From an uncultured Clostridia bacterium (GTDB lineage Bacteria > Bacillota > Clostridia > Oscillospirales > Acutalibacteraceae): 64,000 nucleotides of DNA. Positions 17,105 to 26,975 of the stretch are shown here, piece after piece. Positions within the stretch are counted from its first letter, which is position 1; each line of letters opens with the position of its first letter. The position numbers and the translations under genes were made by a program. The stretch lies in contig CALWUU010000002.1 of NCBI GenBank assembly GCA_944384835.1, forward strand, positions 1 to 64,000. Reading direction: 5' to 3'. The notes under the pieces were generated by a model, which was not told where the DNA came from, ran no database searches, and was given only the letters and a program-made list of their open reading frames with translations.

Positions 17105-17474
17105 CAGTTCCGGGAAAATAGGAGAACGTTATGTTCTGCAACTGTTGTTAGAACAGGGCTATACGTTTGTAGCTGCCAACTATCATAGCCGTTTTGGAGA
17201 AATTGACATAATTGTTAAAGATGATAAGTATATTGTTTTTGTTGAAGTAAAAACAAGAGATGCCGGCAGTATTGCTAAGCCATTGGAAGCGGTAACCTCC
17301 ACCAAAAGAAAAAAACTGATACAAACATCTTTGCTGTATTTACAGGAGAACACAGCATTGCAGGGGTTACAGCCGAGATTTGATGTTGCCGGTGTAATTA
17401 CAAACGGAAAACAGAAAGAAATAAAAGAAGTTCAATACATTACCAATGCCTTTGACGGGGGAGGTTTGTTTTGA
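17097..17474 (+). CDS. YraN family (UPF0102) endonuclease-like protein
   Basis: 125 residues, the usual length. The restriction-endonuclease-like core is visible as GEIDIIVKDDKYIVFVEVKTR, matching the E...D...E-x-K pattern of this fold. Function is not established; the gene commonly sits beside rnhB, as here. It overlaps both neighbours, and its stop TGA lies within the TTG start of the dipeptidase. Confidence 0.9.
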   Translation: MNNSSGKIGERYVLQLLLEQGYTFVAANYHSRFGEIDIIVKDDKYIVFVEVKTRDAGSIAKPLEAVTSTKRKKLIQTSLLYLQENTALQGLQPRFDVAGVITNGKQKEIKEVQYITNAFDGGGLF

Positions 17475-18397
17475 AATATTTTGATTTACATTGCGATACC
17501 ATCGGTGAATGCTATTTGCAAAAGCAGCCGTTGTATCGCAATCATTTGCATTTGGACCTATTGCGAGGCGCAGAATTTTCTGCGTGGACCCAATGCTTTG
17601 CCATTTGGATTCCGGACGAAATGCGAGGGCAACAAGCCCTGGAGTATTTTAACGCAGTATATCAGACCTATTTGAGAGAATGCACCCAAAATAAAACTTT
17701 GGTAACTCCTTGCATAGAAAACGGCGATTTTATCAGAGCAGAACAGCTTGGTACATGCGGGGCAGTTTTGACAGTAGAAGGAGGCGCTGTATTGGGAGGA
17801 AACCTTGCCAATATTCCTTATTTATCCTCTTGTGGAGTACGAATGCTGACGCTGACATGGAATGGAACCTGTGAGTTTGGAGACGGCGCCATGGTAATGC
17901 ATCCAAAAGGGTTGACGGAGTTTGGCAGACAGGCAATTCCAAAACTGGAGCAGTATCGTATTGTGATAGATATTTCTCATGCAAGCGAACCGTTATTTTA
18001 TGATGTGGCTGAAATCGCAAGCAAGCCGTTGGCAGCCAGCCACTCCAATGCCAAAGCGATATGTAACCATCCCCGCAATTTAACCAATGAACAAATCCAG
18101 GTAATCAAGGAAAGCGGCGGATTAATCGGGCTGAATTTTCATCCGCCGTTTTTAAAAGAAGACGGCATTGCAACGGTAGAGGATTTGATTGCTCATGCAG
18201 AATATTTTCTGTCTATGGGTACTCAGGATATTTTGGCAATCGGCAGTGATTTTGACGGAGCGGATTTACCGCAGGGGATTGGTGGAATAGAAGGAATTCA
18301 CTCGATTTATGAGCGTTTTTTGCAATTGGGATACAGTCAAACCCTTATAAACAAGATTTTTTACACAAATGCACAGAAATTCTTCGTTTCTCTTTGA
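17471..18397 (+). CDS. Membrane dipeptidase family protein (peptidase M19)
   Basis: 308 residues, amidohydrolase-fold M19 family (renal dipeptidase-like). Likely zinc ligands are visible in FDLHCDT (HxD), LTVEGG (Glu), ASHSNAKAI and NHPRNLT (His) and GSDFDG (Asp). There is no signal peptide, so it is probably cytosolic and hydrolyses dipeptides, possibly including those with a D-residue. The TTG start at 17471 follows GGGGGAGG at the end of the YraN-family gene. Confidence 0.88.
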   Translation: MKYFDLHCDTIGECYLQKQPLYRNHLHLDLLRGAEFSAWTQCFAIWIPDEMRGQQALEYFNAVYQTYLRECTQNKTLVTPCIENGDFIRAEQLGTCGAVLTVEGGAVLGGNLANIPYLSSCGVRMLTLTWNGTCEFGDGAMVMHPKGLTEFGRQAIPKLEQYRIVIDISHASEPLFYDVAEIASKPLAASHSNAKAICNHPRNLTNEQIQVIKESGGLIGLNFHPPFLKEDGIATVEDLIAHAEYFLSMGTQDILAIGSDFDGADLPQGIGGIEGIHSIYERFLQLGYSQTLINKIFYTNAQKFFVSL

Positions 18398-18422
18398 CAT
18401 TACAGTCGTTCTATTATAAAAT
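18394..18422 (+). promoter_or_regulatory. Promoter for thrC
   Basis: TTGACA, 17 bases, TAAAAT (an overlapping TATAAA at 15 bases is the alternative). The -35 overlaps the stop codon of the upstream gene. Confidence 0.5.
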
Positions 18423-18471
18423 AAAAGAGATTGAACAGAATTAAAAAATTCAAATTACGGAGGGAATTACC

Positions 18472-19983
18472 TTGAATTATAAATGCACAAGGAATCAAAA
18501 CAGTCAAGTAACTGCCGCGCAGGCAATTGTACAGGGAATTGCAAAAGACGGCGGTTTATTTGTTCCGGAAACATTGCCGCAATATACCCACAAAGATTTT
18601 GTGGAGATGCAAAACGGCTCTTATATCGACAGAGCAGTAAAAGTATTATCTGATTTTTTGCCTGAATTCACAAAAGAGGAAATCAAAGAGTGTGTTTCTG
18701 CCGCATATGCACCGGAAAAATTCTCCGGCGGAAATCCTGCTCCTATTTCTGTGGTGCATTCGGATAAAGCGGATATGAATATTTTGGAACTATGGCATGG
18801 TCCTACCTGTGCGTTTAAAGATATGGCGTTACAGCTGCTGCCTCATTTATTGACTCACTCTTTGAAAATTACAAAGTGTGATAAAACAGCCGTGATTTTA
18901 GTAGCAACATCAGGTGACACGGGAAAAGCAGCTTTGGAAGGCTTCAAAGATGTAGACCGTACCAAAATGCTTGTGTTCTATCCTGAAAACGGTGTAAGTC
19001 CAATGCAAAAACGTCAAATGAACACACAGGAAGGCAACAACGTCAGCGTATGCGCCATTGAAGGTAATTTTGACGATGCACAAACAGGCGTGAAAAAGAT
19101 TTTTGTCAATGAAGAAATCTGCAAAAAATTAGAAGAAAACGGTATGACCTTCTCCAGTGCAAACTCCATTAACTGGGGCAGATTGTTACCTCAAATCGTG
19201 TATTATTTCTCTGCTTATTGCGACCTTCTGAAAGCAGGTACTGTAAAAGAGGAAGGTGATAAAATCAATGTGGTAGTTCCCACTGGCAATTTTGGAAATA
19301 TTTTGGCAGCATATTATGCGAAAAAAATGGGCCTTCCAATTCATAAATTGATTTGTGCTTCCAATTCTAACAATGTATTAACCGAGTTTTTAAAAACAGG
19401 CGTATATAATCGCAACCGTGAGTTCCATGCAACCATTTCTCCGTCTATGGATATTTTGATTTCCAGCAACTTGGAACGTTTGCTGTTTGACGTAACCGGT
19501 CACAACACAGAAAAAGTAGCGGGATGGATGAAAGAATTATCCGAAACAGGCCGCTACCAAGTGGATGCTGAGACATTAGCTGCAATTCAGGAAGTATTTG
19601 CTGCCGATTACTGTGATGATAAGACAACGGAAGAAACCATTGCAGAGGTTTATGCATCTACCCATTATTTGTGTGATACACATACTGCAGTTGCTGTAAA
19701 CGCTTACGAACAATATTTACAAGAAACCAAAGACAATACCCCTACTGTTGTAGTATCTACAGCCAGCCCATATAAATTTGCAGATTCTGTATTAAAAGCC
19801 GTTTCTCCAAATTATGACGCGGATATGGATGAGTTTGCAAAAGTTCAGCAGTTATCAAAAGAAACCGGTACGGAAATTCCGGATCCGATTGCAGCTTTGG
19901 AAAGCAAACCGGTTCGTTTTCAAAACAGTTGCACACCGCAAACTATGAGCGACGAATTGCTGAAATTATTGAATTTACAATAA
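18472..19983 (+). CDS. thrC: Threonine synthase
   Basis: 503 residues, the long PLP-dependent threonine synthase type. It converts O-phosphohomoserine to threonine. The N-terminal YKCTRNQNSQVTAAQAI region, the PLP-lysine motif HGPTCAFKDMALQLLP and the phosphate-binding ATSGDTGKAALEGF are clear. The TTG start has ACGGAGGG 8 bases upstream. It stands alone here; hom, thrB and the aspartate kinase gene are together about 42 kb away in the same window, so the last pathway step has its own promoter. Confidence 0.96.
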   Translation: MNYKCTRNQNSQVTAAQAIVQGIAKDGGLFVPETLPQYTHKDFVEMQNGSYIDRAVKVLSDFLPEFTKEEIKECVSAAYAPEKFSGGNPAPISVVHSDKADMNILELWHGPTCAFKDMALQLLPHLLTHSLKITKCDKTAVILVATSGDTGKAALEGFKDVDRTKMLVFYPENGVSPMQKRQMNTQEGNNVSVCAIEGNFDDAQTGVKKIFVNEEICKKLEENGMTFSSANSINWGRLLPQIVYYFSAYCDLLKAGTVKEEGDKINVVVPTGNFGNILAAYYAKKMGLPIHKLICASNSNNVLTEFLKTGVYNRNREFHATISPSMDILISSNLERLLFDVTGHNTEKVAGWMKELSETGRYQVDAETLAAIQEVFAADYCDDKTTEETIAEVYASTHYLCDTHTAVAVNAYEQYLQETKDNTPTVVVSTASPYKFADSVLKAVSPNYDADMDEFAKVQQLSKETGTEIPDPIAALESKPVRFQNSCTPQTMSDELLKLLNLQ

Positions 19984-20009
19984 GACAGACGGATGGAAAA
20001 GAGGCTTTC

Positions 20010-20705
20010 ATGTCACTGTTTGTTATTGCTGATTTACATCTTTCGTTTGGATGCAACAAACCTATGGACGTTTTTCCGGGCTGGAAAGACTATACGCAGC
20101 GGTTGGAGCAAAATTGGCGGCAGCTGGTCAAAGAATCGGATACGGTTGTCATTGCGGGAGATATCTCTTGGGCAATGAAACTGGAGGAAACGGAACAGGA
20201 TTTTGCGTTTATTCATCATCTGCCCGGAGAAAAAATTTTAATGAAGGGCAACCATGACTATTGGTGGTCCACCAAAAGCAAAATAGACCGCTTTTTGCAG
20301 GAAAAAGGCTTTACTTCTATGAAAGTATTACATAACAACGCTTATATTGTAGAGGATATTGCTATTTGCGGAACACGTGGCTGGCTTTATAACTCTGAAA
20401 CAGAAGAGGACGTAAAGATTGTAAACAGGGAAGTAGGGCGTTTGGTTGCGTCTTTGGATGACGCTGCAAGGCAAGACGCCAATGCCCGGCCGATTGTGTT
20501 TTTGCACTATCCGCCTGTATACGGGAATATGGCCTGTGCGGGAATTTTGGATGTACTGGAATCACGTGATATTGAACAATGCTATTTTGGGCATATTCAT
20601 GGCAATCAGGCATCGAAAAAGGCGGTAAGAGGCGATTATCATGGAATTAAAATGCATTTGATTTCTTGTGACTATGTTAATTTTATGCCGATTTTGGTCA
20701 AATAA
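20010..20705 (+). CDS. Metallophosphoesterase
   Basis: 231 residues, calcineurin-like phosphoesterase fold. All signature motifs are present: IADLHLSFG (DxH), AGDISWAM (GD), KGNHDYWW (GNHD), LHYPPV (H) and FGHIHG (GHxH). The substrate is unknown. The ATG at 20010 follows AAAAGAGG; the longer reading upstream lies inside thrC and lacks a ribosome site. It starts 26 bases after thrC and probably shares its transcript. Confidence 0.88.
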   Translation: MSLFVIADLHLSFGCNKPMDVFPGWKDYTQRLEQNWRQLVKESDTVVIAGDISWAMKLEETEQDFAFIHHLPGEKILMKGNHDYWWSTKSKIDRFLQEKGFTSMKVLHNNAYIVEDIAICGTRGWLYNSETEEDVKIVNREVGRLVASLDDAARQDANARPIVFLHYPPVYGNMACAGILDVLESRDIEQCYFGHIHGNQASKKAVRGDYHGIKMHLISCDYVNFMPILVK

Positions 20706-20741
20706 ATTGTAAATAGAACTATATTTATTTTATGTTATAAA

Positions 20742-20770
20742 TTGCAATGAAAATATTTTTATGTTATAAT
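20742..20770 (+). promoter_or_regulatory. Promoter for tig
   Basis: TTGCAA, 17 bases, TATAAT with TATGT before the -10. Confidence 0.7.
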
Positions 20771-20810
20771 CAATAAGATATTTGCGATTTAGCAGGAGGA
20801 AGTATAAATT

Positions 20811-22304
20811 ATGAACCTAAAGTCTTGTAATAAAGTAGAGACAAACCGTTATCAATTAGAAGTCGAAGTAGATGAAAAATCATTTAACGACGCGTTGAAT
20901 AGAACATACCACAAAGAAATTAAAAAAATCTCTTTGCCGGGCTTCCGTAAAGGCAAAGCTCCAAGATCCTTCGTTGAAAAATATTACGGAGAGCAAGTGT
21001 TCTATGAAGGCGCTGTGAATGATATTTTCCCGGTTGCTTTTGAAGAAGCTGTAAAAGAATCTAAATTAGATGTGATTACAGACAACAACGATTTTGAAAT
21101 TGTTGAAATCGGCAAACAAGGTTTCACTTTTAAAATTTCCGTTATTACAAAACCGGAAGTCAACATTGCAAACTACAAAGGTCTGAAAATTGAGCCTAAA
21201 AATCCGGAAGTAAAAGAAGAGGATATTGATGCTGAAATCAATAAGACTTTAGATCGTTATTCCCGTATGGTAACTATGGATAAAGCAGCTGAAAATGATG
21301 ACATTGTTGTTATGGACTTTGAAGGTTCCATTGACGGCGTTCCTTTTGAGGGCGGCGCTGCTGAAAACTATAGTCTGACACTTGGAACAAAAATGTTTAT
21401 CCCTGGCTTTGAAGACCAATTGTTGGGTCACAAAGCAGGCGACGAAGTGGATGTAAACGTTTCTTTTCCGGAAGATTACCATGCAACAGAATTGGCAGGC
21501 AAACCTGCTCTGTTTAAAGTAAAAATTCATGAGATCAAAGGTAAAGAAACACCTGCGTTTGACGATGAGTTTGTAAAAGACATCAGCGAGTTTGATACGG
21601 TTGCTGAGTATAGAGAAGATGTAAGAAAGAAATTAGATGCAAAAGCTCATGCAGACGTTGCTGCAGATATTGACAACCAATTGATGGAGCAATTGAACGA
21701 TTTGCTGGAAGCTGAAATTCCTAACGCTATGATTGAGCTTCAAATTGATGAAGAGCTTCGTGCATTTAACTTCCGTTTACAGTCTCAAGGCCTAAAATTG
21801 GAAACATACATGCAATTGACCGGCGCAAATCCAAAATCTTTGCGTGAGCAGTTCAGAGAACAAGCAGAACGTCAAGTGAAAATTCGTTTGGCTCTTGAAA
21901 AAATCGGTCAGTTAGAAAATATCACTGCTTCTGATGAAGAAATTGAAGAAGAGTATAAAAATCTTTCTGAAATTTACAAAACAGACATTGATAAAGTAAA
22001 GACAGTTATTTCCAGAGAAGGTCAAACAAAAGATATTATTGCAAGAAAAGCAATGAATCTGGTTCGTGACGAAGCTGTTGTAGAAGTAAACAAAGATGAA
22101 AAAGCAGAGAAACCTGCGAAAACAACAAAGTCTACAAAAGCAAAAACTGCTGCAAAAGAGGCAGACGCAGAGAAAGAAGCTGCACCAAAGAAAAAACCTG
22201 CAGCGAAAAAGACAACTGCGAAAAAAGCAGCAGAAGGTGAAGAAAAACCTGCTGCGAAAAAAACAACAAGAGCAAAAAAGACTGAAACAAAAGACGCTGA
22301 ATAA
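20811..22304 (+). CDS. tig: Trigger factor with Lys/Ala/Thr-rich C-terminal extension
   Basis: 497 residues, against about 425-450 usually. The ribosome-binding N-domain includes the signature LPGFRKGKAP (near residue 45). The FKBP-type prolyl isomerase domain runs from about DDIVVMDFEGSIDG to PALFKVKIHEIKG, followed by the helical chaperone domain. Residues about 431-497 are extra: a low-complexity tail of Lys, Ala, Thr and Glu with PAAKKTT-type repeats, like histone H1 or bacterial nucleoid proteins. The frame is continuous and the tail is followed by a normal stop, so this is not a frameshift artefact. Trigger factor binds nascent chains at the ribosome exit; the tail may add RNA or ribosome contacts (inference). 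It precedes clpP-clpX-lon. Confidence 0.95.
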   Translation: MNLKSCNKVETNRYQLEVEVDEKSFNDALNRTYHKEIKKISLPGFRKGKAPRSFVEKYYGEQVFYEGAVNDIFPVAFEEAVKESKLDVITDNNDFEIVEIGKQGFTFKISVITKPEVNIANYKGLKIEPKNPEVKEEDIDAEINKTLDRYSRMVTMDKAAENDDIVVMDFEGSIDGVPFEGGAAENYSLTLGTKMFIPGFEDQLLGHKAGDEVDVNVSFPEDYHATELAGKPALFKVKIHEIKGKETPAFDDEFVKDISEFDTVAEYREDVRKKLDAKAHADVAADIDNQLMEQLNDLLEAEIPNAMIELQIDEELRAFNFRLQSQGLKLETYMQLTGANPKSLREQFREQAERQVKIRLALEKIGQLENITASDEEIEEEYKNLSEIYKTDIDKVKTVISREGQTKDIIARKAMNLVRDEAVVEVNKDEKAEKPAKTTKSTKAKTAAKEADAEKEAAPKKKPAAKKTTAKKAAEGEEKPAAKKTTRAKKTETKDAE

Positions 22305-22340
22305 GTGTTGCGTTTTCAGCCAATGCTGAACAAATAGAAC

Positions 22341-22386
22341 GAACATATCCATCTGTTTCCTACCATGCAAGGAGGCAGGTGGGTTC
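22341..22386 (+). promoter_or_regulatory. Hairpin in the tig-clpP intergenic leader
   Basis: GAAC/GTTC, CCATCTG/CAGGTGG (one T-G pair) and TCC/GGA stack into an interrupted stem over a 10-base loop. It has no T-run, so it is not a classical terminator; it may be a leader element or mRNA-processing site for clpP. Confidence 0.35.
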
Positions 22387-22435
22387 TTCATATCAAAAAT
22401 ATTCGACAATATGCGTGGAGAAATGGTGGTAACAT

Positions 22436-23014
22436 ATGAGTTTAGTACCTTACGTTATTGAACAAACAAATCGCGGAGAGCGTTCTTACGATATTTTTTC
22501 CCGTTTGCTGAATGATAGAATTGTTATGCTGACTGATGAAGTGAACAACACTACAGCCAGTTTAGTGGTTGCCCAGCTGCTATATTTGGAAGGTCAGGAT
22601 CCTACAAAGGACATTCATTTATATATCAACAGCCCGGGAGGCTCTGTAACTGCAGGCATGTCTATTTTTGATACCATGCAATACATTAAATGTGATGTTT
22701 CTACTATTTGCATGGGTATGGCTGCAAGTATGGGCGCATTCCTGTTGGCAGCAGGTGCAAAAGGCAAACGGTATACTTTGCCAAACAGTACCATTATGAT
22801 TCATCAGCCAAGCGGCGGTGCGCAGGGTCAGGCCACGGATATTATGATTCATGCTGACTATATTGTGAAAACAAAACAAAGACTAAATCAAATTTTGGCT
22901 GAAAAAACAGGTCAGCCGATTGAGGTAATTGCCAGAGATACTGAGCGTGACAATTTTATGGATTCAGAAGCTGCACTTGCATACGGCTTAGTTGACAAAA
23001 TTATTTCTAAATAA
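22436..23014 (+). CDS. clpP: ATP-dependent Clp protease proteolytic subunit
   Basis: 192 residues, the standard length. The catalytic triad is visible: S98 in [14 protein letters not shown]123 in MIHQPSGG and D172 in TERDNFM. It forms the tetradecameric peptidase barrel that degrades proteins delivered by ClpX, encoded 21 bases downstream. GGTGG lies 6 bases before the ATG. Confidence 0.98.
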   Translation: MSLVPYVIEQTNRGERSYDIFSRLLNDRIVMLTDEVNNTTASLVVAQLLYLEGQDPTKDIHLYINSPGGSVTAGMSIFDTMQYIKCDVSTICMGMAASMGAFLLAAGAKGKRYTLPNSTIMIHQPSGGAQGQATDIMIHADYIVKTKQRLNQILAEKTGQPIEVIARDTERDNFMDSEAALAYGLVDKIISK

Positions 23015-23035
23015 TAGCTAGGTGGGAGAAAACAT

Positions 23036-24349
23036 ATGGCAAACAATGAAGAGCTCAATCGCGAAATTTGCTGCTCCTTTTGCGGCAAAGCACAAGATGA
23101 GGCGCGCAGATTAATTGCGGGTCCGGGTGTATATATTTGCGACGAGTGTATTGAGCTGTGTATGTCTATTTTAGAAGACGAAGCAAACCTGTCTCAGCGC
23201 AAATCAAATCATTACAATGAACCTGCAGCAACATTGCTTAAGCCAAAGGAAATCAAGGCGCTGCTCGATGAGTATGTCATCGGTCAAGATGAAGCTAAAG
23301 TAGCGCTGTCTGTTGCAGTTTACAACCATTACAAACGTATTTATTACGGTGTAGAAGATGGAGAAATTACAAAGAGCAACGTGCTGCTGCTGGGACCCAC
23401 AGGCGTTGGCAAAACTTTGCTTGCCCAAACACTTGCAAAGCTGCTGGATGTTCCATTTGCCATTGCAGACGCGACTACCTTGACAGAAGCCGGTTATGTT
23501 GGAGAAGACGTAGAAAATATTTTGCTGCGTTTAATTCAGGCGGCAGATTTTGATATTGAAAAAGCAGAACGCGGCATTATTTATATTGATGAAATTGATA
23601 AAATTGCCCGTAAATCTGAAAACCCTTCCATTACACGTGATGTAAGCGGAGAGGGTGTTCAGCAGGCTTTATTAAAAATTTTAGAGGGAACGGTTTCCAA
23701 TGTTCCGCCTCAAGGCGGCAGAAAACACCCTCAACAAGAATTTTTGCAGATAGATACCAAAAATATTTTGTTTATTTGCGGCGGTGCTTTTGACGGTCTT
23801 GAAAAAATTATTGAGAAAAGAACCTCAAATTCTACTTTAGGCTTTCAGACTGATGAGACGGCTGAAAAGAAGCAAATCAATGAAAATGAATGGTATAAAA
23901 ATGTAATTCCTCATGACCTTGTTGTGTATGGAATTATACCGGAATTGGTTGGTCGTCTGCCTGTGATTACTTCTTTAGACGGATTGGATGAAAAGGCATT
24001 GGTTCGTATTTTATCCGAGCCTAAAAATTGCTTAGTGAACCAATATAAAAAGTTGTTTGCGCTGGATAAAGTGGAGCTTGAATTCCAGCCGGAGGCTTTG
24101 ACCGCAATTGCGAAAAAGACAATTGAGAGAAAAATTGGCGCAAGAGGACTGCGTTCCATTATGGAAGAACATCTCAATAACCTGATGTATGAAATACCTT
24201 CAGATTATACGGTAGAGAAAGTGCTCATTACGCCGGATGTGATTAATAAAGGTGAACCACCGGAGATTGTGTATAATAAGGACCGAAAACCTGTGCAGAT
24301 TAAATTGCCGCAGCCTAAAAAAGGCGGTCATAAAAATACAGCATCTTAA
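23036..24349 (+). CDS. clpX: ClpX, ATPase and unfoldase subunit of ClpXP
   Basis: 437 residues. An N-terminal zinc finger ([16 protein letters not shown] then ICDECIELC) binds adaptors and substrates. The AAA+ domain has Walker A GPTGVGKT and Walker [10 protein letters not shown], followed by the C-terminal D2 helical domain ([18 protein letters not shown]). It unfolds tagged substrates and threads them into ClpP. Confidence 0.98.
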   Translation: MANNEELNREICCSFCGKAQDEARRLIAGPGVYICDECIELCMSILEDEANLSQRKSNHYNEPAATLLKPKEIKALLDEYVIGQDEAKVALSVAVYNHYKRIYYGVEDGEITKSNVLLLGPTGVGKTLLAQTLAKLLDVPFAIADATTLTEAGYVGEDVENILLRLIQAADFDIEKAERGIIYIDEIDKIARKSENPSITRDVSGEGVQQALLKILEGTVSNVPPQGGRKHPQQEFLQIDTKNILFICGGAFDGLEKIIEKRTSNSTLGFQTDETAEKKQINENEWYKNVIPHDLVVYGIIPELVGRLPVITSLDGLDEKALVRILSEPKNCLVNQYKKLFALDKVELEFQPEALTAIAKKTIERKIGARGLRSIMEEHLNNLMYEIPSDYTVEKVLITPDVINKGEPPEIVYNKDRKPVQIKLPQPKKGGHKNTAS

Positions 24350-24361
24350 TCAACAACATTT

Positions 24362-24412
24362 GGCTGTTGCGCTGAGAGTAGGAACACTCTCTGCTTTGCA
24401 ACAGCCTTTTCT
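24362..24412 (+). terminator. Terminator after clpX
   Basis: GGCTGTTGC and GCAACAGCC form a 9-bp outer stem with an inner GAGAGT/ACTCTC hairpin, followed by TTTTCTCTTT. Confidence 0.85.
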
Positions 24413-24504
24413 CTTTCAAAATGAACGCATCTGTGTTAAAATTCCTTTATAAATTTCTATGAATTCCCTATATTATGCACACAGGTGCAGGAGGAGAGAT
24501 AGAT

Positions 24505-26955
24505 ATGACAGATAAATTAGATGAAACTTTAACAATAGATCAACCACAAAGAGAATATATGGAACAGCTTGTGATGCCCGTGATTGCATTGCGTGGTCTT
24601 GTAGTATTTCCCGGTATGTCCATTCAGTTTGACGTGGGAAGAAATAAGTCTATTCTGGCGGTAAACCAGGCAATGGATATCAATCAAACAGTTTTTCTGG
24701 TTTCTCAAAAAGATTTAGAAACCATTGATCCAAAGCAGGAGCATTTGCATAAAGTAGGTGTAATTGCAAAAATCAAACAAGTGTTTCGCAATACAGAAGA
24801 TGGTCTTCGCTTATTTGTAGAAGGCATACGTCGCGCAGAATTATTGGAAATTATGCAGGATACTCCTTTTTTATTAGGTGATTTGGCTTTGATTGATGAA
24901 ATACCATCAGCCAAGACACACCGCTCTCAAGCGTTGGTTCGGCGTATGAAAACTGTATTTGAACAATATATTCAAAATTATAAAAACGTACCGCCCGACA
25001 TTATTATGGGTGTGATTAAACTGAAAGACAGCGGAGAACTGGCAGACTATATTGCCGGCAATACTGCGTTGGATCCTGACTTAAAGCAGGGAGTATTGGA
25101 GACCATAGATGCTGATCAGCGTTTGGAATTTCTGATTGATATACTGCAAGATGAAATTAAAATTCTTGAAATAGAAAATGTGATTAGCTCCAAAGCGAAA
25201 GAGCAAATGGATCAAAACCAGAGAGAATATTATCTGCGGGAGCAGATACGTGCTATTTATAATGAATTGGGAGAAGATGAGTCTCCTGAAGAAGAACATG
25301 AAGCGTTTAAACAACGCATTTTAGCATTACAGCTTCCCGAAAAACAGGAAGAAAAATTATTGAAAGAATGCGACCGTTTGGCAAAAATGCCGTCCGGCTC
25401 CCATGAGGGAAGCGTCGTTCGTAATTATTTGGAAACCTGCTTGGAATTGCCTTGGAATAAATCAGGAAAAGCTGTCATTAATCTTAATAAAGTAGAAAAA
25501 GTGTTGAATAAAGAACACTACGGCTTAACCAAAGTAAAAGAACGGATTTTGGAATCTTTGGCTGTGCGAAAGTTAAATCCTCATACAAATGGACAAGTGA
25601 TTTGCCTAGTAGGTCCTCCCGGCGTAGGTAAAAGTTCTATTGCCAAATCTATTGCACATGCAATCGGTTTGGAATTCGAGCGTATCTCTTTGGGCGGCGT
25701 ACGTGATGAATCTGAGATTGTCGGACACCGCAAAACATATGTAGGCTCTATGCCCGGACGTATTATTTCTGCGGTAAAACAAGCAGGAATCAATAATCCG
25801 GTCATTTTGTTGGATGAAATTGATAAGCTTTGCAAAGATTTCAGAGGTGACCCGGCTTCCGCTTTGCTGGAAGTTTTGGATACGGAACAAAACAGTACGT
25901 TTACAGACCATTACATAGATATGCCCTTTGACTTGAGCAACGTTATTTTTATTACAACAGCAAACGATGCCAGCACAATTCCGGCTCCTTTATTTGACCG
26001 TATGGATGTGATTTCACTATCCAGCTATACCCATGAGGAAAAATTCCAGATTGCAACAAAGCATTTGATTCCAAAACAGCTGGAAAAACACGGAATTGGG
26101 ACGAAGCAGTTGAAAATCACTCCGGCAGCAGTTCATGCTATCATCGAAAATTATACAAAAGAAGCCGGTGTGCGTGGTCTGGAACGAAGAATTGCAGATA
26201 TTTGCAGAAAATGTGCCAAAAGTGTTGTAGCGAATCCTGAGAAAAAAATCACAGTCAATGACAAACAACTGGAAGAATACCTCGGTCCTAAGAAATATAA
26301 AAAAGATGATGTTGCAAAGACAGATGAAATCGGTTTGGTAAACGGTCTTGCTTGGACAAGCGTCGGCGGCGAGATACTTCCGATTGAAGCAGTTGCTCTT
26401 GACGGAACAGGCAAAATAGAGCTGACAGGTAACTTGGGAGATGTGATGAAAGAATCCGCCAAAACAGCAGTCAGCTGTGTGCGCAGCCGTGCAGATAAAT
26501 TAGGAATTATACGTGAATTTTACAAACGCAAAGATATCCATATTCATGCGCCGGAAGGGGCGATTCCAAAAGACGGTCCTTCCGCAGGCATTGCGATGGC
26601 TACGGTTATCACTTCTGCTTTGACCAGCATTCCTGTTTGTCATGATGTTGCTATGACAGGTGAAATTACATTACAGGGCAGAGTGCTTCCAATCGGAGGA
26701 TTAAAAGAAAAAACAATGGCAGCGTACCGCGCAGGCATGAAGCGTGTGATTATTCCTGCCGATAATGTGGCTGATTTGGCAGATGTAGACCAGGTAGTCA
26801 AAGATTCCATAGAATTTTTCCCTGTCAGAAAGATTGATGAGGTATTAGAACTTGCGCTTACACGTAAGCCAACGCCAAGGGAGAGTTTGTTTGACGATGC
26901 GGACTGCCAATATTTGGAGCATGATGTCAATCAATTGATGCTGCCCAGCATTTAA
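24505..26955 (+). CDS. lon: ATP-dependent protease Lon
   Basis: 816 residues, LonA type: an N-terminal substrate-binding domain (about 20-215), AAA+ domain with Walker A GPPGVGKSSIAKSIA and Walker B VILLDEIDK, and a C-terminal S16 protease domain. The Ser-Lys dyad is S693 in KDGPSAGIAMA and K736 in GGLKEK, 43 residues apart as in E. coli Lon. The ATG at 24505 is chosen because GCAGGAGGAGAG precedes it; the ATG at 24475 lies before that ribosome site. engB follows after 20 bases, as in Bacillus lonA-ysxC. Confidence 0.97.
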   Translation: MTDKLDETLTIDQPQREYMEQLVMPVIALRGLVVFPGMSIQFDVGRNKSILAVNQAMDINQTVFLVSQKDLETIDPKQEHLHKVGVIAKIKQVFRNTEDGLRLFVEGIRRAELLEIMQDTPFLLGDLALIDEIPSAKTHRSQALVRRMKTVFEQYIQNYKNVPPDIIMGVIKLKDSGELADYIAGNTALDPDLKQGVLETIDADQRLEFLIDILQDEIKILEIENVISSKAKEQMDQNQREYYLREQIRAIYNELGEDESPEEEHEAFKQRILALQLPEKQEEKLLKECDRLAKMPSGSHEGSVVRNYLETCLELPWNKSGKAVINLNKVEKVLNKEHYGLTKVKERILESLAVRKLNPHTNGQVICLVGPPGVGKSSIAKSIAHAIGLEFERISLGGVRDESEIVGHRKTYVGSMPGRIISAVKQAGINNPVILLDEIDKLCKDFRGDPASALLEVLDTEQNSTFTDHYIDMPFDLSNVIFITTANDASTIPAPLFDRMDVISLSSYTHEEKFQIATKHLIPKQLEKHGIGTKQLKITPAAVHAIIENYTKEAGVRGLERRIADICRKCAKSVVANPEKKITVNDKQLEEYLGPKKYKKDDVAKTDEIGLVNGLAWTSVGGEILPIEAVALDGTGKIELTGNLGDVMKESAKTAVSCVRSRADKLGIIREFYKRKDIHIHAPEGAIPKDGPSAGIAMATVITSALTSIPVCHDVAMTGEITLQGRVLPIGGLKEKTMAAYRAGMKRVIIPADNVADLADVDQVVKDSIEFFPVRKIDEVLELALTRKPTPRESLFDDADCQYLEHDVNQLMLPSI

Positions 26956-26975
26956 TTGCCAGCAGGAGGTTATGC

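Noticed and set aside
22098-22304. Lys/Ala-rich tail of trigger factor as a separate small gene or frameshift
   Set aside because: The frame runs continuously from the chaperone domain to the stop and there is no internal start with a ribosome site.
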